Positions 1-5,829 are shown, numbered from the stretch's first letter. The stretch: 8,529 nt of DNA from Roseomonas xinghualingensis (GCF_025791835.1 NZ_JAOXLP010000069.1:1-8529), one strand, 5' to 3'. Notes: generated from the letters alone by a model not told the origin. Numbers and translations are program-made.

Positions 1-114
1 CACAATCCGGATCTTGTCCTCGGCCGAGTAGTGCTTGCGGGTCGCTCGACGAATGTCGCGCACCACCCGATCGGCGGGCGGCTTCGCGTTCGGTGTCACT
101 GGCTTCTGGCTCAT
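1..114 (-). CDS. IS3-family transposase OrfA, N-terminal 38 residues (runs off the window)
   Basis: The protein starts MSQKPVTPNAKPPADR and continues through RRATRKHYSAEDKIRIV, where the window ends. The block (R)KHYSAEDKIRIV is the typical beginning of the helix-turn-helix DNA-binding domain of IS3-family OrfA proteins, which recognise the element's ends. OrfA is normally about 90-130 residues and is fused to the DDE catalytic OrfB by programmed -1 frameshifting; neither that site nor OrfB is visible here. The ATG at 114 has a GGGA-type ribosome site about nine bases upstream (CAGGGAACGAACC-ATG). The visible part has no disabling mutation. Confidence 0.8.
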   Translation of the reverse strand, partial: MSQKPVTPNAKPPADRVVRDIRRATRKHYSAEDKIRIV

Positions 115-200
115 GGTTCGTTCCCTGCTGGTTACGATGAGCCCGAAACCCTCCTTTCCTCAACCATCCCTCTCTGTCTCATGAGCCCTGACGGCGGACA
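1..200 (-). mobile_element. Left end of an IS3-family insertion sequence (rest lies outside the window)
   Basis: The minus strand reads out of the window through the start of an IS3-type orfA. Its proposed outer tip is at 200, where the minus strand begins TGTCCGCCGTCAGG; IS3-family ends characteristically start with TG. At 201 the sequence switches cleanly to the coding sequence of an IS481-family transposase, which is why the boundary is placed there. About 86 bases of untranslated leader separate the tip from the orfA start. The right end and the target duplication lie outside the window, so element length and completeness are unknown. The family is recognised from the orfA protein; the exact tip is an inference. 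Confidence 0.6.
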
Positions 201-397
201 CGGTGGCCTTCCAGGGCAGCTTATGGGGCCGGGCGGAGTGGTCGAGGCAGTCCGAAGGTCCTCGCTTGCGCCACTTGCGGATGGTCTCGCTGCTCACCCC
301 GAAGCGGCGGGCCAGGACACCCGAGGGCTCGGAGGAGCGGGGCGATCTCCGCTCGGACCGCGGGGGTGGTACGGGCATTGGGGTGGATCTGGAGCAT
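201..397 (-). pseudogene. IS481-family transposase, N-terminal fragment, frameshifted and interrupted
   Basis: From the ATG at 397 the minus strand encodes MLQIHPNARTTPAVRAEIA. After one extra base (the C run near 340, GCCCCGC where GCCCGC would keep frame), the family sequence continues as RSSEPSGVLARRFGVS and KWRKRGPSDCLDHSARPHKL to PWKAT. This is the N-terminal helix-turn-helix region of IS481-family transposases, with the recognition helix around GVSSETIRKWRKRG. The homology stops at 201, where the IS3-type end begins. The DDE catalytic domain would normally follow for roughly 200 residues or more and is absent. The gene therefore carries two lesions, a +1 frameshift and an insertion, and cannot make a transposase. 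An open frame continues past the junction to a stop at 160 but only reads into the IS3 end. Confidence 0.8.
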
Positions 398-881
398 GGC
401 TCATCTCCCTCCCGGCACGGCGCCTTTCAGGCGCTCAAAGCGGTACGCGTAGTCTACAATCGCCAGCCCAACCGGATCCCAACAATGTTCCGCGACCAAA
501 CAACTAAATAGAGGGGCGCTGATGCCCGAGTGATCAGCCCCCACTGGGTGACCCGGGTGGAAGGTTAGAGCATTTCCGGCTCGCACAGATTTGGGCGAAA
601 AGATTCGACGCTGCTGATGGAGCAGCGAGGTTGATGATGACGGCACCGTTGGCTCAGGGTGCCGGTTCCCTTCGCCACTGCTCCGTACCTGCCTGCCGCC
701 GATCGCGGCACGCCCACCGAAGCTCTGCCGGCTTGGTCGAGCGCGCCACCTACCGAAATGCCGGGAATGGCTTCTGCGTACTGGGCGTGAAGGCGCGCGG
801 ACACCGGGATGTTGTGACGGTGGTCGGGCACACCGCCACAATCTCCGCTGGATCGATGCTTTCTCCTGATCCTCATCCTTC
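398..881. other. Gene-poor stretch, probably element flank and degraded DNA
   Basis: I find no credible intact gene. The part next to 397 is the leader of the IS481 element and includes a short inverted repeat, GCGCC-TTTCA-GGCGC at 420-434. The outer end of that element was not located; the change of character around 540-575 is only a guess. The longest minus-strand frames (841-401 and 876-565) lack ribosome binding sites and have composition typical of non-coding frames in GC-rich DNA. Short blocks such as HNIPVSARLHAQYAEAIPGI (minus, about 750-810) and, in another frame past a stop, NGAVIINLAAPSAAS (about 600-645) look protein-like and could be remnants of a decayed enzyme gene. I cannot name the family. 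Confidence 0.35.
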
Positions 882-909
882 CCCGCGCCTAATGAGCATC
901 AGGCGCGGG
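882..909. terminator. Hairpin downstream of the ketopantoate-reductase-family gene, possible terminator
   Basis: CCCGCGCCT (882-890) and AGGCGCGGG (901-909) form a perfect 9-bp GC-rich stem around a 10-base loop. The hairpin lies about 30 bases past the stop of the minus-strand dehydrogenase gene, where a transcript end would be expected. Neither strand has a run of T after the stem, so it does not meet the standard for an intrinsic terminator. It may instead be a 3'-end stabilising structure or a Rho-assisted stop. Confidence 0.4.
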
Positions 910-939
910 TGAGCGGCTTTCAGCGCAGCATCTCGAAAT

Positions 940-1998
940 CTACGCCGCAATACGCCGGATCAGGTCTGGCGATGGTGATGCTCGGCCGGATTCAACAGCT
1001 TTTACCACTTCTACAAGGGCAGCGTTGGCAGGTGTCTTGATCCCGAGATTCTTCGCCTTCTCGACGACGAAACCGTTGATGAAATCGATCTCTGTCTGCC
1101 GCCCTTTGGCGATGTCCTGGCCCATCGAAGGAAGGTGGGCGCCCCCGCCAGCCTTCTGCGTGTCGGCCAACCGTTGGGTATCGTAAGCGCGCCGGGCACC
1201 TTCATCTCCTTCTCCGGCGCGGGCAATGACCTCCGGATCGAGATGCAAAATGGTTCCGATCTGGTAGCCGAGGGCTTGTGCTACCCGGATGGCTTCGCTG
1301 CCGAGACGGGACGCGAAAGCGCGTATCTGATCGTCCGCCACGGCGTCTCGACTGATCAGGCCTGTTGCGGCGGCGATGCCGTTGGCCATGACGTTTACGA
1401 TCAGTTTAGTCCAGCGTTCGCCACTAAGATCTGAGGTGATCTTCGCACTGTCGGAGAGAGCCAGGAGCGCTGTGACCAACTCGGTACGGGGCATCACACC
1501 GCCGTCCAGTTCGCCTACCCGGTACACGGTGTGCGCCGCGCCAGCTTTTCCTGAGGCCCGTGTGATATGACCAGGCCCTTTCAACTCCACGGTAATCTGG
1601 CTCGCGATGGCGCCGAGCACGCGCTCTCGTCCCAGAACGCCCGCGATCACCTCCTCGTTGATCCCGTTCTGCAATGAGACTGCGAACCCAGATGGCGCGA
1701 GCAACGGTGCAATCATCTGCGTCTTGGCGGCCGTATGGTAGGATTTGACGCATATGAAGGCTAAATCGAAAGGGTCTTCCGACTGAAGGGCCGCGCACTC
1801 TGAATCATGGACTGCCCGTACCTGGGCTGTGAACTCTGGGACGTCGCGGAGATGCCTGATGGTCAGCCCCTTTTCGTTTATCGAATCCACATTCTCGCGC
1901 CAGGAATCTATAAGAACGACGTCGTGCCCGGACACGGCCATGGGCGCAGCAACATAACCGCCGACTGCACCGGCACCCACAATGGCTATTCTCGTCAT
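940..1998 (-). CDS. Ketopantoate reductase (ApbA/PanE) family NADPH-dependent dehydrogenase
   Basis: This 352-residue protein is a soluble oxidoreductase of the 2-dehydropantoate 2-reductase family, whose type member reduces ketopantoate to pantoate with NADPH in pantothenate and CoA synthesis. The N-terminal Rossmann fold shows IAIVGAGAVGGYVAA (GxGxxG at residues 8-13). Next come CVKSYHT (K85) and SLQNGINEE (N111), matching the active-site Lys and Asn of PanE. In the helical C-terminal domain, ERWTKLIVNVMANG carries the catalytic Lys (K198) and N202, and PSMGQDIAKGRQTEID supplies S291 and E303. It is longer than E. coli PanE (303 residues). The ATG follows GGAAGGA at a good distance. It lies 76 bases behind the Bug gene on the same strand, probably in one operon. 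That setting suggests a catabolic 2-keto-acid or hydroxy-acid substrate rather than vitamin synthesis; this is inference, so no panE symbol is given. Confidence 0.9.
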   Translation of the reverse strand: MTRIAIVGAGAVGGYVAAPMAVSGHDVVLIDSWRENVDSINEKGLTIRHLRDVPEFTAQVRAVHDSECAALQSEDPFDLAFICVKSYHTAAKTQMIAPLLAPSGFAVSLQNGINEEVIAGVLGRERVLGAIASQITVELKGPGHITRASGKAGAAHTVYRVGELDGGVMPRTELVTALLALSDSAKITSDLSGERWTKLIVNVMANGIAAATGLISRDAVADDQIRAFASRLGSEAIRVAQALGYQIGTILHLDPEVIARAGEGDEGARRAYDTQRLADTQKAGGGAHLPSMGQDIAKGRQTEIDFINGFVVEKAKNLGIKTPANAALVEVVKAVESGRASPSPDLIRRIAA

Positions 1999-2074
1999 CA
2001 GAATCCTTCCAACGGATCTTTAAGTGTGTTGTCGTATGAACTGGTTGTTTGACCGGTCTAGCGATTCAGGCGGA

Positions 2075-3061
2075 CTAATCGACGTAGGTACCAGCGGCCG
2101 TTATGACTGGTCGCCACCGCTCCACCTCAGCAGCAAGGAAGCGCCGGTGCGATGACGGTGTAGCGTTCTCCTGCTTCGCGGGACTGGTCACCAGTTCTGC
2201 AAATCGCTGCTGGACAACAGGCTCACGCAACGCTGCCCTGAGGGCTTCTGAAATTCGCTCCTGCACGTCCTCTGGCGTGTTCGCAGGTGCGTACATGCCG
2301 TGCCACGTTGTCATCGCAATAGTAGGCGCACCAGCCTCTTTCGTCGTGGGAAGGTTGGGAAGGGCTCCGAGGCGTTCCTGGGAACTCACTGCCCAGCCTC
2401 GCACTCTGCCATCAAGCACGTAGGGCGCGGCACCTGTCGCTTGATCGCACAACACGTCGAGACGACCAGCCATCAATTCTGTCATGGCGGGTGCGGTACC
2501 GCGGAAGTTAACCACCGTCGCTTTCCCTTGCGCTGCCTGCTGTACGAGCAGCGCACAGAGATTGGACGATGAGCCAAGTCCGGCTGCGCCGAAGTTGATG
2601 CGGTCACCTTCGCGGCTGATGGTTTTCAGCACATCCTGGAAGGTAGTTCCAGGGAAGTCAGGGCGCGTTATGACCGTCATTGCGGCATCTGAGACAAGAC
2701 CGAGCGGCGCAAAGCTGCGCAGTACGTCATAGGGGAGACGGCGGTACATCGTCGGGCTGGCGGCGAAGCCGATATTGTTGATCAGGAGCGTGTAGCCGTC
2801 CGGCCTCGCCTGGGCTACGCGCAGCGGCGCGACGGTGGAGCCCCCGATTGCCTCGACAACGATTGTCTGGCCTAGATGGGTTCCCATCGAATCAGCAATG
2901 ATTCGCGCGATCGTATCAGTGGGCCCGCCGGTGGCACCGGCGGAAACCAGGGTAATCGGGCGCGTAGGGAACGTGTTGGCTCGGGCGGGTTGGGCCAACA
3001 GGCAGAGAGCCGGAGTGGCAATAAGTAGTTTGCGCCGAGAGAGCCTTAGCGACGATGCCAA
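2075..3061 (-). CDS. Bug-family (TctC-like) tripartite tricarboxylate transporter substrate-binding protein
   Basis: A periplasmic binding protein of about 328 residues from the Bug/TctC family, which captures carboxylates and related small anions. Read from the TTG at 3061, residues 1-28 form a signal peptide: a twin-arginine-like n-region (LSRRKLL, residues 7-13), a hydrophobic core, and ARA before mature NTFPTRPI. Family landmarks are PTRPITLV, GGPTDTIARIIAD, RPDGYTLL, NFRGTAPAMTELMAGRLDV and TKEAGAP. The usual PFPPGG loop is replaced by SAGATGG (residues 40-46), and the usual VVENRPGAGG block reads VVEAIGGST, so ligand contacts may differ from standard Bug proteins. The TTG is chosen over an in-frame ATG at 3079 because AGGAGG lies inside the longer version, nine bases before the TTG, and nothing resembling a ribosome site precedes the ATG. 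No TctA/TctB partner is nearby. It probably forms an operon with the following dehydrogenase gene. Confidence 0.9.
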   Translation of the reverse strand: MASSLRLSRRKLLIATPALCLLAQPARANTFPTRPITLVSAGATGGPTDTIARIIADSMGTHLGQTIVVEAIGGSTVAPLRVAQARPDGYTLLINNIGFAASPTMYRRLPYDVLRSFAPLGLVSDAAMTVITRPDFPGTTFQDVLKTISREGDRINFGAAGLGSSSNLCALLVQQAAQGKATVVNFRGTAPAMTELMAGRLDVLCDQATGAAPYVLDGRVRGWAVSSQERLGALPNLPTTKEAGAPTIAMTTWHGMYAPANTPEDVQERISEALRAALREPVVQQRFAELVTSPAKQENATPSSHRRFLAAEVERWRPVITAAGTYVD

Positions 3062-3070
3062 AGGATTTTT

Positions 3071-3076
3071 CCTCCT
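3071..3076 (-). promoter_or_regulatory. Ribosome binding site deciding the TTG start of the Bug gene
   Basis: The minus strand reads AGGAGG followed by AAAAATCCT and then TTG. This is a full-consensus Shine-Dalgarno sequence at a nine-base spacing. The alternative ATG at 3079 immediately precedes it, so it would place the Shine-Dalgarno inside the coding region. Confidence 0.75.
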
Positions 3077-3085
3077 CATTTATCG

Positions 3086-3114
3086 TTATTAGCACTGCTA
3101 ATCTAATGTGCTAA
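3086..3114 (-). promoter_or_regulatory. Candidate sigma-70 promoter of the Bug/dehydrogenase unit
   Basis: On the minus strand TTAGCA (3114-3109) and TAATAA (3091-3086) are separated by 17 bases, with TG one base before the -10 (TGC-TAATAA), an extended -10 feature. The match to consensus is moderate (4/6 for -35, 3/6 for -10). The predicted transcript start falls at about 3079, leaving a leader of about 18 bases that contains AGGAGG. This fits the TTG start and is the main reason to take the promoter seriously. Confidence 0.4.
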
Positions 3115-3115
3115 T
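3088..3115. promoter_or_regulatory. Inverted-repeat operator candidate in the divergent intergenic region
   Basis: ATTAGCA-C-TGCTAAT (3088-3102) is a perfect 7-bp inverted repeat with a one-base spacer. A third half-site GTGCTAAT lies at 3108-3115, so ATTAGCAC at 3088 also pairs with GTGCTAAT across 12 bases, while the two TGCTAAT copies form a direct repeat offset by 13 bases. The sites cover the proposed -35/-10 region of the Bug gene, the usual arrangement for a dimeric repressor. No regulator gene is encoded in the window, so the binding protein is unknown; MarR- or GntR-type proteins use palindromes of this kind. Confidence 0.55.
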
Positions 3116-3209
3116 TTCGGTCCGGTCTACCCACTAACTCGGCTATGTGCCGCGACGCTGCACGCTTTCGCCGCCAGGCTGACGAGTTCATATATAAGAC
3201 GGAGGAACG

Positions 3210-4115
3210 ATGTCCCGTACTCAGCGCATGGCTCTGCGCGGATGGCTTGCAGACGACAAATGCATCGTCCCGGCTTCGATCTTTGACCCACTATCAGCAC
3301 GCCTTGCCGAGGATATCGGGTTTGAGCTGGGCCTAGTCGGCGGATCCAGTTTGGCATTAACTCTTTTGGGCGCACCGGATTTGATTTTGGTGACAGCATC
3401 TGAGGTGGCGGATCAGATGCTGCGCATCTGCCAGGCAACAACCATGCCTGTGTTGCTAGATGCCGACCACGGCTTCGGTAATGCGCTCAACGTGATCCAT
3501 ACAGTGCGGTCGTTGGAGGCTGCGGGCGTCGCCGGCCTGACGATTGAGGATACCCTTTTGCCCTTGCCATTCGGCGCCAATCCCTCGGAAAGCAGGCTGA
3601 CGTCGGTTGAGGAGGGCGCCGGTAAAATACGTGCGGCGCGCCAAGCGCGCGGCTGTGACGAAATGGTCATCATCGCTCGGACGAGCGCGCCGCAACTGAC
3701 CTCCGTCGAGGATACGATCGTTCGCCTGCAGGCCTACGAGGAGGCAGGCGCGGATGCCCTGATGGTGGTCGGCGTCAGATCACAGGCGGACCTGGACGCC
3801 ATCGCGGCCTCGACCAGACTCCCGCTGGTCGTTGCGGGTCTCCGTTTCGGGGTTAAGGATCCTACCGTGCTGCGGGCTGCACGGGTGCGGATCCTGTTCC
3901 CTGGGCATGCTCCGATCCTTGCCGCGATCGAGGCGACCTCGCAGGCGCTGCGCGCGATGCGATCTGGAGTTTCGGCCAAAGATGTGCCCGGGCAAGCCTC
4001 TGCGGGGCTGCTTCATGAGGTAACACGACGGGCGTCCTATGATCGATGGATCGAGGAGTTCATGCGCCTCCCCGGAAAGGGCGACCATCGGGACGTCATT
4101 CAGCCGCCTCAATAG
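3210..4115 (+). CDS. Isocitrate lyase/PEP mutase superfamily protein, oxaloacetate decarboxylase-like
   Basis: A cytoplasmic TIM-barrel enzyme of 301 residues. By eye it most resembles the Pseudomonas oxaloacetate decarboxylase branch (PA4872 type), which converts oxaloacetate to pyruvate and CO2 using Mg2+. Landmarks are ASIFDPLSARLAEDIGFE (22-39), GLVGGSSLALTLLGAPD (41-57), the metal-binding stretch LLDADHGFGNALNV (83-96, with D84, D86, H87), LTIEDTLLP (E113), IIARTSAP (R157) and FPGHAPILAAIEAT (H233, matching a His characteristic of that branch as I recall it). The KKCGH-type catalytic loop of isocitrate and methylisocitrate lyases is absent; LPLPFGANPSE occupies its place, which argues against those activities. 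GGAGG lies four bases before the ATG. A TATATAA at 3191-3197 could be a -10, but it would leave almost no leader. The gene is divergent from the Bug gene and shares its intergenic repeat. Carboxyphosphonoenolpyruvate mutase is a less likely alternative. Confidence 0.85.
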   Translation: MSRTQRMALRGWLADDKCIVPASIFDPLSARLAEDIGFELGLVGGSSLALTLLGAPDLILVTASEVADQMLRICQATTMPVLLDADHGFGNALNVIHTVRSLEAAGVAGLTIEDTLLPLPFGANPSESRLTSVEEGAGKIRAARQARGCDEMVIIARTSAPQLTSVEDTIVRLQAYEEAGADALMVVGVRSQADLDAIAASTRLPLVVAGLRFGVKDPTVLRAARVRILFPGHAPILAAIEATSQALRAMRSGVSAKDVPGQASAGLLHEVTRRASYDRWIEEFMRLPGKGDHRDVIQPPQ

Positions 4116-4117
4116 GC

Positions 4118-4318
4118 GGCGCCGTGGCGTGGCAATGACCGCGGCCACGGTCTGCAGTTCGGGCTGGGTTCCTGGAGGAGTCCAGCCCACCACAGCCGAG
4201 AGCATCGAGAAGTATCTCGGATCCGGCCTAATCCGCGACATCGCCGGTTTATGCAGGCAAGCTGACCCGGGCTTCTGAGTTGGCCGTCTTCGACCTGATC
4301 GAGGAAGAGCCAGACCGG
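4118..4318 (+). pseudogene. RecD2-like DNA helicase remnant, internal N-domain piece with two frameshifts
   Basis: Three successive blocks in three frames spell the N-terminal helix-hairpin-helix region of RecD2-type (RecD-like) helicases: DRGHGLQF (about 4137-4160), then PTTAESIEKYLGSGLIRDI (about 4186-4242), then YAGKLTRASELAVFDLIE followed by EEPDR (4250-4318). In intact family members these are contiguous (of the form HGLQF, TTxEGIEKYLGSGxIxGIGP, YAxKLVxAFGExVFDxIExEPDRL). The second shift fits loss of two bases in the GIGP codons. ATPase motifs, normally further downstream, are missing because the sequence switches to a Bug-like frame at about 4318. This is a dead fragment of a protein normally over 700 residues long. 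Confidence 0.65.
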
Positions 4319-4560
4319 CCGCTCGCCGTCACCGGGCCGCGGCGCCATCCGTTGCTGCCGGAGGTGCCGAGCGTCGGCGAACTCGGTTATACCTGCACCG
4401 GATCGACATCCTGGGACTCCGTCATGGCGCTGGCGGGAACGCCTGCGCCCGTCATCCAGCGCCTGAGTGCGGTGGCACGTGAAGCGATCGCCAATCCGAC
4501 CGTTATCCGCCGCATGGTCGAAGTCCAGCGGGGATGACCCGCTACCACGCCCTGCTCACT
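4319..4560 (+). pseudogene. C-terminal fragment of a Bug-family substrate-binding protein
   Basis: The frame encodes RPLAVTGPRRHPLLPEVPSV, GELGYTCTGSTSWDSVMALA and GTPAPVIQRLSAVAREAI up to MVEVQRG and a stop at 4535-4537. This matches the last third of Bug proteins, which typically read (K)xLAVTGPxRxPLxPxVPSxGEAG, and is close to the Bug gene at 7508-8400. Just before the stop, removing one base restores family-like sequence in the next frame (GDDPLPRP), so the 3' end is also frameshifted; the limit at 4560 is approximate. The N-terminal two thirds, including the signal peptide, are absent. The open frame starting at a TTG at 4280 is a chimera of helicase and Bug residues and should not be taken as a real gene. 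Confidence 0.75.
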
Positions 4561-4857
4561 CGGCATCCCATTTTCCTCCTGCCCGCAGCCCTTGCGGATG
4601 GCCCCCGGGTTCCGAACCCGGCCATCCAAGCCGTAATGCCGTCCTGACTTTCGCGGGGTAGCGCGGAATGCCGCTCATCAGAATCAGGGGCACAACAAGT
4701 CTGCGCGCGGGCCATGTTCCTGGAGGCAGGCGGTGCATCTCGTGTTCCTTCAACAGTTCCCGCTATCCGCGCCCGGTTTCTCGGCGCTAACGTGCCGGAG
4801 AAGTACCGATTGCTGCTCATGGATTCGCGGTTCGCCGCAGGGAAAGGAGCCATCAGG
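4561..4857 (+). other. Non-coding stretch upstream of the Bug/decarboxylase-like operon
   Basis: No credible gene. It holds a strong hairpin at 4596-4627 and must contain the promoter for the operon starting at 4858, though I cannot pick a convincing -35/-10 pair. The frame of the following Bug gene stays open back to an ATG at 4714, but that extension has no ribosome site and would bury the signal peptide, so it is left out. Confidence 0.5.
4596..4627. other. Strong imperfect hairpin
   Basis: GGATGG and CCATCC form the outer stem; CCGGGTT-CCG-AACCCGG forms the inner stem, giving 13 base pairs with a three-base CCC bulge and a three-base loop. No T-run follows on either strand, so I do not call it an intrinsic terminator. 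It could end stray transcription from the decayed genes upstream, be a protein site, or be a leftover element end. Confidence 0.4.
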
Positions 4858-5829
4858 ATGAGGCATCGCCGGACTCTCTTGCTCGCGGGAACGGCGGCTG
4901 CGCTGTCGCGGCCGGCGCTGGCTCAAGGCTGGCCCACCAGGCCGATCAACATCGTGGTTCCCTTCCCACCGGGCGGATCGAACGACCTTTTGGCGCGACC
5001 TCTAGCACAGAAGCTCCAGCAGGCGCTCGGCGGGCACCCGGTGGTGGTGGACAATCGTGGTGGCGCGGGGGGAACGGTTGGCGCCGCCCAGGTCGCTCGA
5101 TCAGCACCGGATGGCCATACCCTGCTGTGGGGCCATATCGGCACGCTCGCTGTGAACCCCTGGATCTATCCGAATATTCCCTATGATTCCCTGAGGGATT
5201 TCACGCCGGTGGCATTGGTTGCCACCCTGCCTTCGGTGCTTGTGGTGCATCCCTCCGTGCCCGTGCGTTCGGCGGAGGAGTTCGTGGCCCTCGCGAAGGC
5301 ACAGCCCGGCAAGCTGGAGTACGGAACCGCCGGTAACGGCGCCGCATCGCACATCACGATGGCCGCCTTCTGCGACGCGGCGGGCATCGAGCTGGTTCAT
5401 GTTCCCTATCGGGGCAATGGCTCCATGCTGGCGGACCTTCTGGCTGGCCGCGTGAAATGCAGCTTCGCTGGTGCGCCGGTGGTGCTGCCTGCCGCGAGGG
5501 AGGGTCGGCTGCTGGCGCTCGGTATGAGCGCGCGCGAGCCATCACTGGTCATTCCCGACGTGTTGCCGGTGGCGGCGCGCGCGGTTCCCGGCTTCGAAGT
5601 GCTACAATGGCATGGTCTGATGGCACCGGCTGCCACGCCGCCGGAGCTGGTGCAGCGTATCAATGCCGCTGTGAATGCCGGCCTTGGCACCTCTGATATG
5701 AAGGAGCGCTTGGCGATGGAGGGGGCCGATGCAGCACCCCGCACGCCCGATGAGTTCCGGCAGGTCATCACGGCGGACCTTGAGCGGTTCCGCTATCTCG
5801 TGCAGCGAGCCGGGATCAGGGCTGACTGA
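4858..5829 (+). CDS. Bug-family (TctC-like) tripartite tricarboxylate transporter substrate-binding protein
   Basis: A canonical 323-residue Bug protein. Residues 1-22 form a Sec signal peptide (MRHRRTLLL, an alanine-rich core, ALA before QGWPTRPI). The mature domain shows the two family signatures: INIVVPFPPGGSNDLLARPL (residues 30-49), whose loop binds the carboxylate via ordered water, and VVVDNRGGAGGTVGAAQVAR (62-81), followed by SAPDGHTLL. Later landmarks are YGTAGNGAASHITM, HVPYRGNGSMLADLLAGRV and LQWHGLMAPAATP. The ATG is preceded by AAGGAG at eight bases. The stop TGA shares its last base with the ATG of the next gene, so translation is probably coupled. The substrate cannot be read from sequence; the partner gene suggests an aromatic or dicarboxylic acid. 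No membrane permease genes accompany it, which is common for Bug proteins. Confidence 0.93.
   Translation: MRHRRTLLLAGTAAALSRPALAQGWPTRPINIVVPFPPGGSNDLLARPLAQKLQQALGGHPVVVDNRGGAGGTVGAAQVARSAPDGHTLLWGHIGTLAVNPWIYPNIPYDSLRDFTPVALVATLPSVLVVHPSVPVRSAEEFVALAKAQPGKLEYGTAGNGAASHITMAAFCDAAGIELVHVPYRGNGSMLADLLAGRVKCSFAGAPVVLPAAREGRLLALGMSAREPSLVIPDVLPVAARAVPGFEVLQWHGLMAPAATPPELVQRINAAVNAGLGTSDMKERLAMEGADAAPRTPDEFRQVITADLERFRYLVQRAGIRAD

Noticed and set aside
690..810. Similarity of HNIPVSARLHAQYAEAIPGI to the C-terminal part of mandelate racemase/enolase-type enzymes
   Set aside because: Only one short block could be matched by eye and the flanking sequence does not fit, so the family assignment is not supportable.
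401..841. 146-codon minus-strand open frame spanning the IS481 leader
   Set aside because: It crosses what should be an element boundary, has no recognisable domain and no ribosome site. Possible remnants in the area are noted separately.
3089..3114. Resemblance to the CIRCE heat-shock operator (TTAGCACTC-N9-GAGTGCTAA)
   Set aside because: The outer halves TTAGCAC and GTGCTAA are present, but the gap is 12 rather than 13 bases and the inner bases do not match. The neighbours are not chaperone genes. The tighter palindrome at 3088-3102 explains the symmetry better.
3186..3200. TATATAA as the -10 of the lyase-family gene
   Set aside because: It lies so close to the start that transcription would begin inside the ribosome site, and no -35 partner is convincing. 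It is mentioned in the gene entry but not annotated.
4280..4537. Stand-alone 85-residue gene with a TTG start
   Set aside because: Its residues split between a helicase and the end of a Bug protein, and its stop is caused by a frameshift. It is a pseudogene junction, not a gene.
4601..4622. tRNA T-arm-like palindrome CCGGGTTCCGAACCCGG
   Set aside because: The loop is too small, there is no anticodon arm or acceptor stem around it, and it is better explained as part of the larger bulged hairpin at 4596-4627.
4714..4857. Longer version of the Bug gene starting at an ATG at 4714
   Set aside because: The frame is open, but there is no ribosome site, the extra 48 residues are not family-like, and they would put the signal peptide in the middle of the protein. 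The ATG at 4858 has AAGGAG at proper spacing.
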